DNA of 58,333 bases from the NCBI GenBank assembly GCA_903833215.1, contig CAILEM010000035.1, positions 1 through 58,333 of the forward strand, read 5' to 3'. This stretch comes from an uncultured Armatimonadota bacterium. Lineage in GTDB: Bacteria; Armatimonadota; Fimbriimonadia; Fimbriimonadales; Fimbriimonadaceae. The position numbers and the translations under genes are program-made. The notes beneath the pieces were generated by a model. That model made no database searches and was not told the origin of the DNA. It was given only the letters and a program-made list of their open reading frames with translations. Positions 50,843 through 58,333 of the stretch are shown here, piece by piece. Within the stretch, counting starts at the first letter, position 1; the number at the start of each line of letters is the position of its first letter.

Positions 50843-51067
50843 TCGACCTCGCCCTCCGATCATACGACGTAGGGCTACACCTTAAGGGAGTGTTACATAT
50901 CCTTCGTGAGATTATCACGCCTTTAGCCTCACGTGCGGTAAAGCACGCAACAGGCTTCCATGGGGCTTTAGACATCCTTCGAACTCTATCGGTTCATGGT
51001 AAGGCGAAGCGGTAAGTGAGTCTGATACCAACATCGGAAGCTACAACCAATGCATGATGGGATGCGG

Positions 51068-51829
51068 CTAAATCAGTAGCCGCATCCCATCGTACGCAAG
51101 CGTTACCCCTTCCGGCAACCCTGCATCCACGACGTCATGATCGTAGTCATCGCTAAGGTGCGTCAGAATCGTCCGCTTGGCACCAATCCGCGCGGCGGCT
51201 TCCAGCGCCTGAACCATATTGAAGTGGTTTGGATGCGGCCGATAACGCACAGCGTCCAAGACCAAATAGTCCAGCCCTTCAAGAAGGGGCTCCACTTCCT
51301 CAGGAATGCGGCTCACGTCCGTGATGTAAGCAAAGTTATTCACTCGCAGCCCGATGACCCTCGTCGTGCCGTGCTCCACGATGAACGACAAGATCTCCAT
51401 TCCCCCGATCTCGAATCTCTTCGGAATCTCCAGCAGATCAAATCGCGGGACAACTATTCCCGGCGGATAGTCTTTGAACGCATACGGAAACACCTGCCTA
51501 ATCTGCGCGGCATGCTCGGCCAGAGTGTAAACCGGCATCGCCTTACCTGTCCGCATGCAGATGGATCGAAGGTCATCCATTCCCATGATGTGATCGGCAT
51601 GGGCGTGCGTCACGACAACAGACTCAATGTCGGTAATTCCGAGTCCCGTCACTTGAAGTCGAAGTTCCGGCGCACAATCGACGAGGAGGTTGCCCGTCGG
51701 TCCGAGCAATAGCAGGGATGATCTCGTACGGTGGTTTTTCGGGTTGGCGAGAAATTCAGGTGGATACGTTATCCCCAAGGATGGAACGCCGTTGCTCGTG
51801 CCAGAGCCAAGGATGATGGCCTCTGGCAC
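51068..51829 (-). CDS. Metallo-beta-lactamase-fold hydrolase, PhnP-like
   Basis: 253 residues. ILGSGTSNGVPSLG at the start is typical of the PhnP/tRNase Z-like subgroup; metal sites are VVVTHAHADHIMGMDD (HxHxDH), SFIVEHGTTRVIG, YITDVSRIP (Asp) and RTILTHLSDDYDH. Family members cut cyclic or phosphodiester bonds such as phosphoribosyl 1,2-cyclic phosphate. Its stop lies inside a perfect 12-bp stem (51059-51070 with 51077-51088). Starts directly after the upstream gene's stop. Confidence 0.87.
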   Translation of the reverse strand: MPEAIILGSGTSNGVPSLGITYPPEFLANPKNHRTRSSLLLLGPTGNLLVDCAPELRLQVTGLGITDIESVVVTHAHADHIMGMDDLRSICMRTGKAMPVYTLAEHAAQIRQVFPYAFKDYPPGIVVPRFDLLEIPKRFEIGGMEILSFIVEHGTTRVIGLRVNNFAYITDVSRIPEEVEPLLEGLDYLVLDAVRYRPHPNHFNMVQALEAAARIGAKRTILTHLSDDYDHDVVDAGLPEGVTLAYDGMRLLI

Positions 51830-52438
51830 TTACAGCTCGCCAGCGCGTTGAAGTACTTGCACTCCGACAATCGTGCTAGGAACTTCGGAATACTGAGCCA
51901 AGCGCTCAAGACATCGAGCGAAATTTCGCTCGCCAAGATCATCGAAATTCCCTTGGTCGCGCCGAGCTTGGGCAATCAACTCGACTGCCTCCTCAAAGAA
52001 TCGCGCCCGGTTTTGAGGCAGAGACTTATTGGTAACGGCAGCGTACCGACGACTTAACTGCTCGTAAACCGTTTCCCAGGATGACTTCGCTACGAGCTCC
52101 GCTCGCATCTTGGTCATTTCAGCCTCTTGTAAGCGTCGACGCTCAAGGTCCCGACGCTTTGCTAATTCGTAATCGGCATCCGTCGTCCCGTCGATGAGGC
52201 GAACCAGAAAAGGCTTGCCCACAATCTGGGAGACTGCCATCTCCATGATCCGCTTCGTCTGCTGAAGCCGAAGGTGACCAGCAAGTTCACCATCGGTTTG
52301 AGGAATACCGATGACAATCTGATCCTCTTCAAGCGCGATAGGGCGAACGGCGTTGAGAGCGGCCCAAACACCGCGACCCGACACACCTTTCATGATGATA
52401 GGAAGTGCTTCTTTCCAGATGCCGGCTGGGTCTGCCAT
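51830..52438 (-). CDS. Conserved hypothetical protein with DnaA domain I-like N-terminus
   Basis: 202 residues. The first 80 (IWKEALPIIMKGVSGRGVWAALNAVRPIALEEDQIVIGIP, then AGHLRLQQTKRIMEMAV) resemble the small alpha/beta domain I of DnaA, a protein-interaction module. The rest is helical and charged (KRRDLERRRLQEAEMTKMRAELV, coiled-coil-like, then SLPQNRARFFEEAVELIAQAR). Abuts the MBL hydrolase gene without a gap. Function unknown; the DnaA comparison is by pattern only. Confidence 0.65.
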   Translation of the reverse strand: MADPAGIWKEALPIIMKGVSGRGVWAALNAVRPIALEEDQIVIGIPQTDGELAGHLRLQQTKRIMEMAVSQIVGKPFLVRLIDGTTDADYELAKRRDLERRRLQEAEMTKMRAELVAKSSWETVYEQLSRRYAAVTNKSLPQNRARFFEEAVELIAQARRDQGNFDDLGERNFARCLERLAQYSEVPSTIVGVQVLQRAGEL

Positions 52439-52505
52439 GGGTCACCAATTATAGATGGTTAACGGAAATCTTTGCGACGGTCAATATTGACTTGCTGTTA
52501 ACGAA

Positions 52506-53063
52506 TTAGCTCTGTGCAGGCTGAGATGCCGCGCCGATATACGGAATAAACTTCCCTAACCACTGCCCCTGCAGTTCCGCCTCGCCAACCATTCCCTCAC
52601 CGGCATTGAAATAAACCTCTACTGAGGTTTCAAATTCACCCACTTTGCCGTTCTCAAGAACCGCTTTGATATAGAATTTTGGGTCCTCGACGGCGTCGAG
52701 ATCATATTCAACGAGCACAAGGTTGTGGCTTCGATCATAGCAGTAGCGGGCAAGGACGCGGAAATTCTGTTCGATCCGCCTGGCGCCAGTTTTGCTCTTG
52801 GCCATCGTAAAGAAGCCGTAACCGATCGCAGCGAACATCATGACCACGCCGAGGAAGATCCCCAGAATCGTCAGAGGCACAAGGTTTAGGGTGCCGGCAT
52901 CGGTAATTTCGTTCGTTATCGGCTTTCGAGTGTAGGTGCCACGATAGATTCCTGACACGGAAAACATCCACATCAGGAAACCAGAGATGATGGTTATGGA
53001 AAGGCCACCCACCAGTAGCCAACCGACTAGCCGTTCTTTTACCGATCCAATCTGTCCCCTCAT
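52506..53063 (-). CDS. Hypothetical membrane protein
   Basis: 185 residues with two spans (about 12-33 and 61-83) and a C-terminal soluble part containing RIEQNFRVLARYCYDRSHNLVLVEYDLDAVEDPKFYIKAVLENGKVGEFETSVEVYFNAGEG. The latter is a beta-rich domain I do not recognise. Both ends of the first loop carry Arg/Lys, so the soluble domain should be cytoplasmic. Stands alone. Confidence 0.65.
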   Translation of the reverse strand: MRGQIGSVKERLVGWLLVGGLSITIISGFLMWMFSVSGIYRGTYTRKPITNEITDAGTLNLVPLTILGIFLGVVMMFAAIGYGFFTMAKSKTGARRIEQNFRVLARYCYDRSHNLVLVEYDLDAVEDPKFYIKAVLENGKVGEFETSVEVYFNAGEGMVGEAELQGQWLGKFIPYIGAASQPAQS

Positions 53064-53116
53064 CGCTGATTTCCAGGACGACCTACTTGCCTCTTAAAGT
53101 TCAAGAAGTTAAAACT

Positions 53117-55741
53117 CTACTCTCCTTTCACGAAATACACATAGCTTCCCGACCCTATTTCAAAAGGCTTCGGCCCTTTCGGCAGACTCACCGTCGCCGT
53201 CACGTTCGCGGGGACGGTGACGTGGTATCGGACACCTCCATTCACGCGTCGCCAAGACGACCGAATGAGGCCATGTGGTGAGTGGAATGATGCGCGTGCC
53301 CAAGTCAAATCCCCTACTGTTTGCGGGTGGATGAGGACACGAGCAAACCCAGGTGCGTTAGTATCCAAACCAATCCCAGCCACCCACTGAATAAACCAAT
53401 TACTCACATCGCCAAACATGATGTGGTTGAGCGAAGACTCACCTTTCCAGTCTTCCCAAAGGGTGGTTGCCCCTTGGCTAAACCACCAACCCCAACCAGG
53501 CTGCTCTTTCCTTGCCACCAACTTGTAAGCAAGATCCGATCGACCGGCCTCGGAGAGAACGCGCAAAACGTATTTGGCACCAAGAATGCCAGTGTCGATG
53601 TGCCCTTGCGTCTCGACGTTCTTCACGAGCGAGGCGAAAACAGATGCTCTGCGGGCTTCCGGCACCAAGCCAAAGTAAAGCGAGATCGCTGATGCCGTCT
53701 GGCTCGCATTGCCGTAAGTCCCCTTCGATGCATCCCAGAACTTCGTGTTATATCCAGCCTTAACCCTGTCGGCAAGTCGGGAATACTTCTCTGATGCCTT
53801 CGCATCGCCGAGCAGCAACGCTGCCTTGGAAACAAAGCATGCATCCAAAAAGAGAAATGCGGTTGAAGTCAGCTGGCTCGAGGTTTCGGTGGACCAAGGA
53901 ACCCAGTCCCCAAGGCTGTCAAACGTCAGCACATCGTCGTGCAACTCCGTAGCGAGCGAATCAACGTAGCGAGCTAAATGGTCGAAATGCTCTCTAACCA
54001 CTCGTTTGTCGTCGTGGTACAGCAGTAGGTCGTTCACGATAATCGGATAAGCACTGTCCCATGCCGGATTCCGTCCCCAGGCACCCCACCCTCCGGTGGG
54101 AACGATCACACTTATTTTTCCGTCTGGCGTTTCGTTATCCTTGAGGTCATTGAGCCACTTGGTGTAAAGCGACTCCGACCTGAAGTTCATTAGCCCCGCT
54201 TCGGCAGCAAGGTGGGCATCTCCCGTCCAGCCGTTTTTCTCACGCTGCGGACAGTCGGTCGGAATGCTCTGGGCGTTGCTGAAATATGAATAGCGCGTCG
54301 CCCGTTGAATCTGGTTGAGAAGTTCGTTGGAGCATTCAAATTCGCCAGCAGACTCCAAATCGGTGTGGGCGAAACGCCCTTCAAACTCAGACGCCTGAGG
54401 CTTGTGGTCGAGGCCGGTAACTTCGACATATCGAAATCCACTGTAGGAAAAGCGCTGTTCCCAAGTCTCGATGCCCTTTCCCTTGCAGATGTATGTATCG
54501 GATTGAAATGGCTGGGGAGGAGTTGCCTTCGCCATAAACTGTTCGATCTGGGCGCGATCAATCATGCCGTCCTTGCCGAGACGCTCGCTGTAACGCATCG
54601 TGATCGCCGTACCTTTCGCCTGCCGAACATGAAGCCGGACGTGCCCCGAGAAGGTCTGGCCAAAATCGACGATATAGACGGCTGGTTTTGGCTCGGACAC
54701 TCCAACGGGCCTGATCGACTCGGTGATTGCCACCGGCGGGCAGGGCCTTGCTGAAAGCACACCTTTGGGAGCCTCCATCACGTCGGCAGAAGACCATTTG
54801 GAGTCATCTAGGCGAGGAAGGTCCCAGCCAGGAATCTCTTTCGTGGCGTCATAAACTTCACCGGTATAGATCCCATCGCGGAGGATCGGGCCGGTAGCTA
54901 GCTTCCAAGAAGCATCAGACGTGACGAATTGAGTCTTTCCATCTGAATAGTCAATCGCAAGGAGCACTCGTGTGCGTGGCCTTCCGCGCCATGGAGCGCG
55001 ATCAAAATTCCACGTAGCCTTGTCGTGAACGTCGTACCATCCTGTGCCAAGAACCGCCCCTATGGCGTTGGTCCCACTCTTGAGTTGCCTGGTGACATCG
55101 TATGCAACGGTTAGCACACGCTTATCAAAGTCTGTATAGCCTGGGTCTCGCTCCACAGTGCCGCCCACAGGCTCCCCATTGACGTGGAGCTCGCAGTATC
55201 CGACTCCTGTGGCATAGATTGAGGCTCGAGATATCGTCCCGTGTACCTGGAAGGATTTCCTCAAGAACGGAGCTGGATTCGCGCCATCTGGAGCATTCCG
55301 ACCGATCCAAACGCTACCGTGCCAATCCTTTTCCGATTGGAGTCCCATCTCCCAAAGGCGTGGTTGGCTCCAAGCCGACACATTCCCCGATTTATCCCAA
55401 ACACGGACTTTCCAGAAGTATCGCCCTCGAGGCCGGAGGCTCCGTCCTCGGTACTCGATCTGAGTTGTCTCTGACGACAGAACCTTTCCAGTGTCCCAAA
55501 GGTCGCCAAGATCCTTAGCGATCTCTGCCTGCGAGGACGAAACGAGAATTTGAAATGCGGATTGCTTCCAGTTCTTGGCTGACGATTCATCAACCCAACT
55601 TAGTCGAGGCGATGAGGATCCGACGTTAATCGGATCAACCAGATATTCGCACCGTAGACCCTTTGGAGGAGCACTGAGCTCCTCGTCAAATTGCAGATCA
55701 GTCCGAGTTGCGATGATCGTGAATACGAGAAGTGGAAGCAT
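53117..55741 (-). CDS. GH78 alpha-L-rhamnosidase, exported
   Basis: 874 residues with a short hydrophobic start (MLPLLVFTIIATRT). Domains in order: Ig-like fold with GLRCEYLVDPINVGSSSPRLSW and YFWKVRVWDKSGNVSAWS; N-terminal rhamnosidase domain (FLRKSFQVHGTISRASIYATG, YCELHVNGEPVGG); the concanavalin-like domain; and the (alpha/alpha)6 barrel with SIPTDCPQREKNGWTGDAHLAAEAGLMNF, bearing the conserved Asp/Glu cluster, and GWGWWFSQGATTLWEDW. Releases rhamnose from pectin, flavonoids or other glycosides. Fits the GH74 gene in a plant-polysaccharide role. Confidence 0.9.
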   Translation of the reverse strand: MLPLLVFTIIATRTDLQFDEELSAPPKGLRCEYLVDPINVGSSSPRLSWVDESSAKNWKQSAFQILVSSSQAEIAKDLGDLWDTGKVLSSETTQIEYRGRSLRPRGRYFWKVRVWDKSGNVSAWSQPRLWEMGLQSEKDWHGSVWIGRNAPDGANPAPFLRKSFQVHGTISRASIYATGVGYCELHVNGEPVGGTVERDPGYTDFDKRVLTVAYDVTRQLKSGTNAIGAVLGTGWYDVHDKATWNFDRAPWRGRPRTRVLLAIDYSDGKTQFVTSDASWKLATGPILRDGIYTGEVYDATKEIPGWDLPRLDDSKWSSADVMEAPKGVLSARPCPPVAITESIRPVGVSEPKPAVYIVDFGQTFSGHVRLHVRQAKGTAITMRYSERLGKDGMIDRAQIEQFMAKATPPQPFQSDTYICKGKGIETWEQRFSYSGFRYVEVTGLDHKPQASEFEGRFAHTDLESAGEFECSNELLNQIQRATRYSYFSNAQSIPTDCPQREKNGWTGDAHLAAEAGLMNFRSESLYTKWLNDLKDNETPDGKISVIVPTGGWGAWGRNPAWDSAYPIIVNDLLLYHDDKRVVREHFDHLARYVDSLATELHDDVLTFDSLGDWVPWSTETSSQLTSTAFLFLDACFVSKAALLLGDAKASEKYSRLADRVKAGYNTKFWDASKGTYGNASQTASAISLYFGLVPEARRASVFASLVKNVETQGHIDTGILGAKYVLRVLSEAGRSDLAYKLVARKEQPGWGWWFSQGATTLWEDWKGESSLNHIMFGDVSNWFIQWVAGIGLDTNAPGFARVLIHPQTVGDLTWARASFHSPHGLIRSSWRRVNGGVRYHVTVPANVTATVSLPKGPKPFEIGSGSYVYFVKGE

Positions 55742-55782
55742 CCCGCAATCAGTACCACATCTGAGCCATTGTTCGCGGAAGG

Positions 55783-56340
55783 CTACTCTCCAGTCGAACT
55801 CTGGCTACCTGGAAATTCTGTCTTGTCGCTCACTTTGGTCCAATTTGCGGAGTCGCTTAAACTCGCCAAAAGCCTCTCCACCGTTTTAAACCCAGTGGGT
55901 GCCTCTTTACCGGGCTGCTTGGGTCTAGGCTTGCCCGCGTCGATCACCGCCTTGCGCGCTCCCCCTGCGTTGACCGTGATGGTTGAATGAGGTCCTCGGG
56001 CATCCGCCCCCCCGTATCGAGGTGCCAAAGACCAGTAGCCGCAATCATCAAGAGCCTTGGTGATCTTAGAAAACTCATCTGTGAGCCCTGTCGCTCGAAA
56101 GGTTCCAGAGTTCTTTGCACGGTGAACGACATAGGTCGCGGTTCCATCTCGCTTCAAGGTAATCGCAAATTGAAATGTTCTCGTGATATATCCCGGCTCA
56201 AACGACATGGAGATCGAGGACACCGGGGCGGAGTGTACGACGGGCTTTTCCTCTTGACCTTGCGGCCCCGCTGCGAAAGCGACGGCGCAAACCCCAATCG
56301 CGATGCTCATCGCCCATGCCAAACTTTTTGAAGATCTCAT
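55783..56340 (-). CDS. Secreted hypothetical protein (DUF6438-like)
   Basis: 185 residues from ATG 56340; a longer frame adds residues before the signal. Signal MRSSKSLAWAMSIAIGVCAVAFAAG. The mature part, SISMSFEPGYITRTFQFAITLKRDGTATYV, FRATGLTDEFSKITKALDDCGYW and ARGPHSTITVNAGGARKAVIDA, has the small beta-alpha pattern with a YxW end seen in DUF6438-like proteins. Function unknown; family suggestion is tentative. Confidence 0.65.
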   Translation of the reverse strand: MRSSKSLAWAMSIAIGVCAVAFAAGPQGQEEKPVVHSAPVSSISMSFEPGYITRTFQFAITLKRDGTATYVVHRAKNSGTFRATGLTDEFSKITKALDDCGYWSLAPRYGGADARGPHSTITVNAGGARKAVIDAGKPRPKQPGKEAPTGFKTVERLLASLSDSANWTKVSDKTEFPGSQSSTGE

Positions 56341-56547
56341 AGTTCTGTTTTCTGTACGCTGGAAGTCAGCCCATTCATACCCCGAATGACCCGGCATCGT
56401 GCGACGATCCTGTGTATGAGACATGTTGGGCCCTGATTTGGGTTCGCTCATTTTTCAAGCAGGGCCTGACGCGAAGCAACCGAACAACATCGTCAGATTG
56501 GCTGTGGAACCTACCATCCACTCAAAGCTTCGTGCCAAGCTATTTGA

Positions 56548-57525
56548 ATGGAATTGAGAGAGCTTGGCAAATCAGGTGTAAAGGTATCGGAAATCAGCCT
56601 CGGCTGTTGGACGATGGGTGGCCTCAACTGGGTCAATGGAAATGCGAACGGTTGGGCGAATGTGGACGAGGATGAAATCATCCAAGCCATCAAAGCCGGT
56701 ATCGACGCAGGAGTCAATCACTTCGATAACGCCGATGTCTACGGCAACGGAAAAGCCGAGCAGATGCTGCGGCGAGCCTTCGTTAAGTTGGGCCTAAACA
56801 CCACCGACTACATCATTGCCACGAAGGTTGGTCACTTCCCAGGCACGGCCGCCCATGCCTATGAACCAGCCCATATTCGCCATCAATGCGAGCAGTCCTT
56901 GATCAACCTTGGCCGAGAGTACATCGACGTGTATTACTTCCACCACGGTAGCTTTGGCGAAGGCGACATGTATCTCGATGGTGCCGTTGAGGTTCTCGAC
57001 CGCTTGGTTGAGGAAGGCAAAGTTCGAGTGAAAGGCCAGTCCGCCTACTCCGCAGAAGACTTCCTGCGAGTCACGCCAAAGGTTCGTCCCGCCGTTCTCC
57101 AAAGCTGGGCGCATGCGCTCGACGACCAGTTCATTCGCCCTGGATCCCCTGTCAGCGAACTGATGGGACGCGAGAACATGACGTTCGTCGCCTTCAGCCC
57201 CCTTGCCCAAGCCCGCCTACTCGACAAATACGATCCAGCGAATCCTCCAACATTTGAACCAGGCGACCATCGCCAGAATTCCGGTGCGTTCTCAGCCCCC
57301 GCCATCGCCGAGCTCAAGCCCAAGCTCACCCAGCTAAAGGCCCGCTTCGGAGATTCCATCGAGGATCTCGCATCGGTAGCCCTCAACTACGTCCTAGCCC
57401 AACCCCACGTCGCCTGCGTCATCCCCGGCTTCCGAAACCAGCGCCAGGTCACCGTCAACCTAGCCGCCCAAGGTCGCCCCATGTCCGCCGAAGACGTAGC
57501 CTTCGTGAAGCAAGTCCTAAGTTAA
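56548..57525 (+). CDS. Aldo/keto reductase
   Basis: 325 residues. MELRELGKSGVKVSEISLGCW at the start, HFDNADVYGNGKAEQML (Asp and Tyr of the tetrad), YIIATKVGHFPG (Lys), YIDVYYFHHGSF (His), and the NADPH-binding end CVIPGFRNQRQVTVNLAA. All four catalytic residues present. Typical of TIM-barrel oxidoreductases acting on sugar or other aldehydes; the substrate cannot be told. Divergent from the secreted DUF6438-like gene. Confidence 0.9.
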   Translation: MELRELGKSGVKVSEISLGCWTMGGLNWVNGNANGWANVDEDEIIQAIKAGIDAGVNHFDNADVYGNGKAEQMLRRAFVKLGLNTTDYIIATKVGHFPGTAAHAYEPAHIRHQCEQSLINLGREYIDVYYFHHGSFGEGDMYLDGAVEVLDRLVEEGKVRVKGQSAYSAEDFLRVTPKVRPAVLQSWAHALDDQFIRPGSPVSELMGRENMTFVAFSPLAQARLLDKYDPANPPTFEPGDHRQNSGAFSAPAIAELKPKLTQLKARFGDSIEDLASVALNYVLAQPHVACVIPGFRNQRQVTVNLAAQGRPMSAEDVAFVKQVLS

Positions 57526-57583
57526 CAGAGGTCACTTCGACAATTCCTACGGCCCACTAAACACCGAAAACCCCCGATTCCAC

Positions 57584-58196
57584 GGGAGCACCGCGCCACG
57601 GATGGCCTCTCCAGCTCAAAGCGGGGGGCTCTGGTGGCGGAAATCCGGTCAGCAAAACGCATCGCGACGGAGTCGTGGCTCCATATTCCGGTAGGCACAT
57701 TTGGGATTGAAAACATTCGAATAAACGGGAGCGCCGCGCCACCGATGGCCTCTCCAGCGTCCAAGCGGGGGAGGCTCTGGTGGGGGAAATCCGGTCAGCA
57801 AAACGCGTCAAGACGAAGTCGAGACACCATATTCCGAAGGCACGTTTGAGATCGAAAATTCTCGAAAAAACGGGAGTCCCGCGCCACTGATGGCCTCCAT
57901 CGCGTCAAAGTGGGGGCTCTGAGAGGGAAATCGGGTCCGAAAAACGCGTCGCGACGGAGTCGTGACACCATATTCCGTAGGCACGTTTGGGATCGAAAGC
58001 TTTCGAACAAACGGGAGCACCGCGCCAACGATGGCCCCTCCTGCGTTCAACCGGGTAAGGATCTGAGAGGGAAATCGGGTCCGAAAAACGCGTCGCGACG
58101 ATGTCGTGACACCATATTCCGTAGGCACGATTGGGATCGAAAACTTTCGAATTAACGGGAGCGCCGCGCCACCGATGGCCTCCATCGCGTCCAAGG
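57584..58196. repeat. Tandem array of about 143-bp degenerate direct repeats
   Basis: The marker GGGAG(C/T) ... CGCGCC recurs at 57584, 57727, 57872, 58014 and 58157 (spacings 143, 145, 142, 143), and CCATATTCCG at 57681, 57827, 57969 and 58112. Units also share GGCACGTTTGGGATCGAAA, GATGGCCTC and GGGAAATC. Four full units plus a partial one. Reading frames that run across it on the minus strand look like passive translations of the repeat. Confidence 0.85.
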
Positions 58197-58216
58197 AGCT
58201 GTAAAAGAATTCACTG

Positions 58217-58239
58217 GAGGCTATTCTTGTGTTAGCCTC
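58217..58239 (-). terminator. Hairpin at the end of the partial minus-strand gene
   Basis: GAGGCTA (58217-58223) and TAGCCTC (58233-58239) with a 9-base loop overlap the stop codon of the gene entering from the right. On the minus strand it is followed by CAGTGAATTCTTTT, a weak U-tract. Confidence 0.5.
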
Positions 58240-58333
58240 TGGCGCGCTCTTTTTTTTGCGCACCGAGATTGTTGTCGGACTCACTTTCATCGATCCAATC
58301 GCGCCATGTGGGCTTCTGAAGGTCAATTTCCAC
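58232..58333 (-). CDS. C-terminus of an unidentified protein (partial)
   Basis: A frame open from the window edge to TAA at 58232-58234 encodes 33 residues, beginning VEIDLQKPTWRDWIDESES and ending NLGAQKKERARG. The composition (Trp pair, acidic then basic tail) looks like a genuine C-terminus, and a hairpin covers the stop. The rest lies outside the window. Too short for a family call. Confidence 0.5.
   Translation of the reverse strand: MEIDLQKPTWRDWIDESESDNNLGAQKKERARG

Noticed and set aside
57808-58326. Minus-strand open frame of 172 codons through the tandem repeat
   Set aside because: Its amino-acid repeats only mirror the DNA units, the repeat period is not a multiple of three throughout, and no start signal is visible.
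1-58333. tRNA or rRNA genes
   Set aside because: I saw no acceptor-T-loop pattern (GGTTCRA with pairing stems) or rRNA core sequence while reading both strands; a tRNAscan run would be more reliable.

Overview
The window looks like chromosomal DNA of an Armatimonadota bacterium, most likely of the class Fimbriimonadia. The main pointer is a pseudopilin whose N-terminus runs from FTLIELLVV to an FPVFAQA end, a form I know chiefly from that phylum. This placement is an inference from motifs. No rRNA or tRNA gene was seen, so it cannot be confirmed here.

Layout. 1-2463: the end of an IS630-type transposase sits against the C-terminal remnant of a LacI-type regulator, followed by a pseudopilin, a small lipoprotein and a membrane protein. 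2471-8644: a GH74-type xyloglucanase on the minus strand, then a complete sugar ABC transporter (binding lipoprotein, double ATPase, permease) behind a palindromic operator-like site. 8645-12265: three copies of a palindromic intergenic element, small membrane proteins, a second pseudopilin, and an orphan sugar-type ABC ATPase with degenerate motifs. 12414-18058: M42 peptidase, two tandem 221-residue secreted paralogues sharing an AACCGG operator-like sequence, a NatAB-type exporter and a Cof-type HAD phosphatase. 18155-28251: coaX-glmM-grpE, a GspE/PilB ATPase, aldehyde dehydrogenase, beta-carbonic anhydrase, a GHL10-type hydrolase and proS.

28384-34713: a large hybrid histidine kinase, then a tightly coupled operon of a lipoyl acyltransferase E2, a class I glutamine-amidotransferase-like hydrolase, a biotinyl carrier and HMG-CoA lyase, which suggests branched-chain acyl-CoA catabolism. 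34589-39325: a coupled minus-strand operon of DUF2905, HAD hydrolase, queA, HTH regulator, GT4 glycosyltransferase and membrane protein. 39417-46268: two secreted paralogues, tdk-fmdB, an HD hydrolase, a DsbA-like oxidoreductase, a RibD-type reductase and a MacB/LolD-like ABC exporter. 46358-48741: a strong promoter and a long structured leader precede speD, speE and a small protein, forming a polyamine locus. 48865-57525: a PPIase lipoprotein, a FliA/WhiG-type sigma factor, an MBL hydrolase, hypothetical genes, a GH78 alpha-rhamnosidase and an aldo/keto reductase. 57584-58196 is a tandem array of about 143-bp repeats, and the window ends in the C-terminus of another minus-strand gene.

Together the genes suggest a plant- or polysaccharide-degrading heterotroph: secreted GH74, GH78 and GHL10 enzymes plus LacI-linked sugar uptake. 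Its operons are compact, with many ATGA-type overlaps. The least explained items are the speD leader, the two repeat families, the secreted paralogue pair with its shared operator, and the degenerate ABC ATPase. I found no CRISPR array, prophage or obvious defence system.
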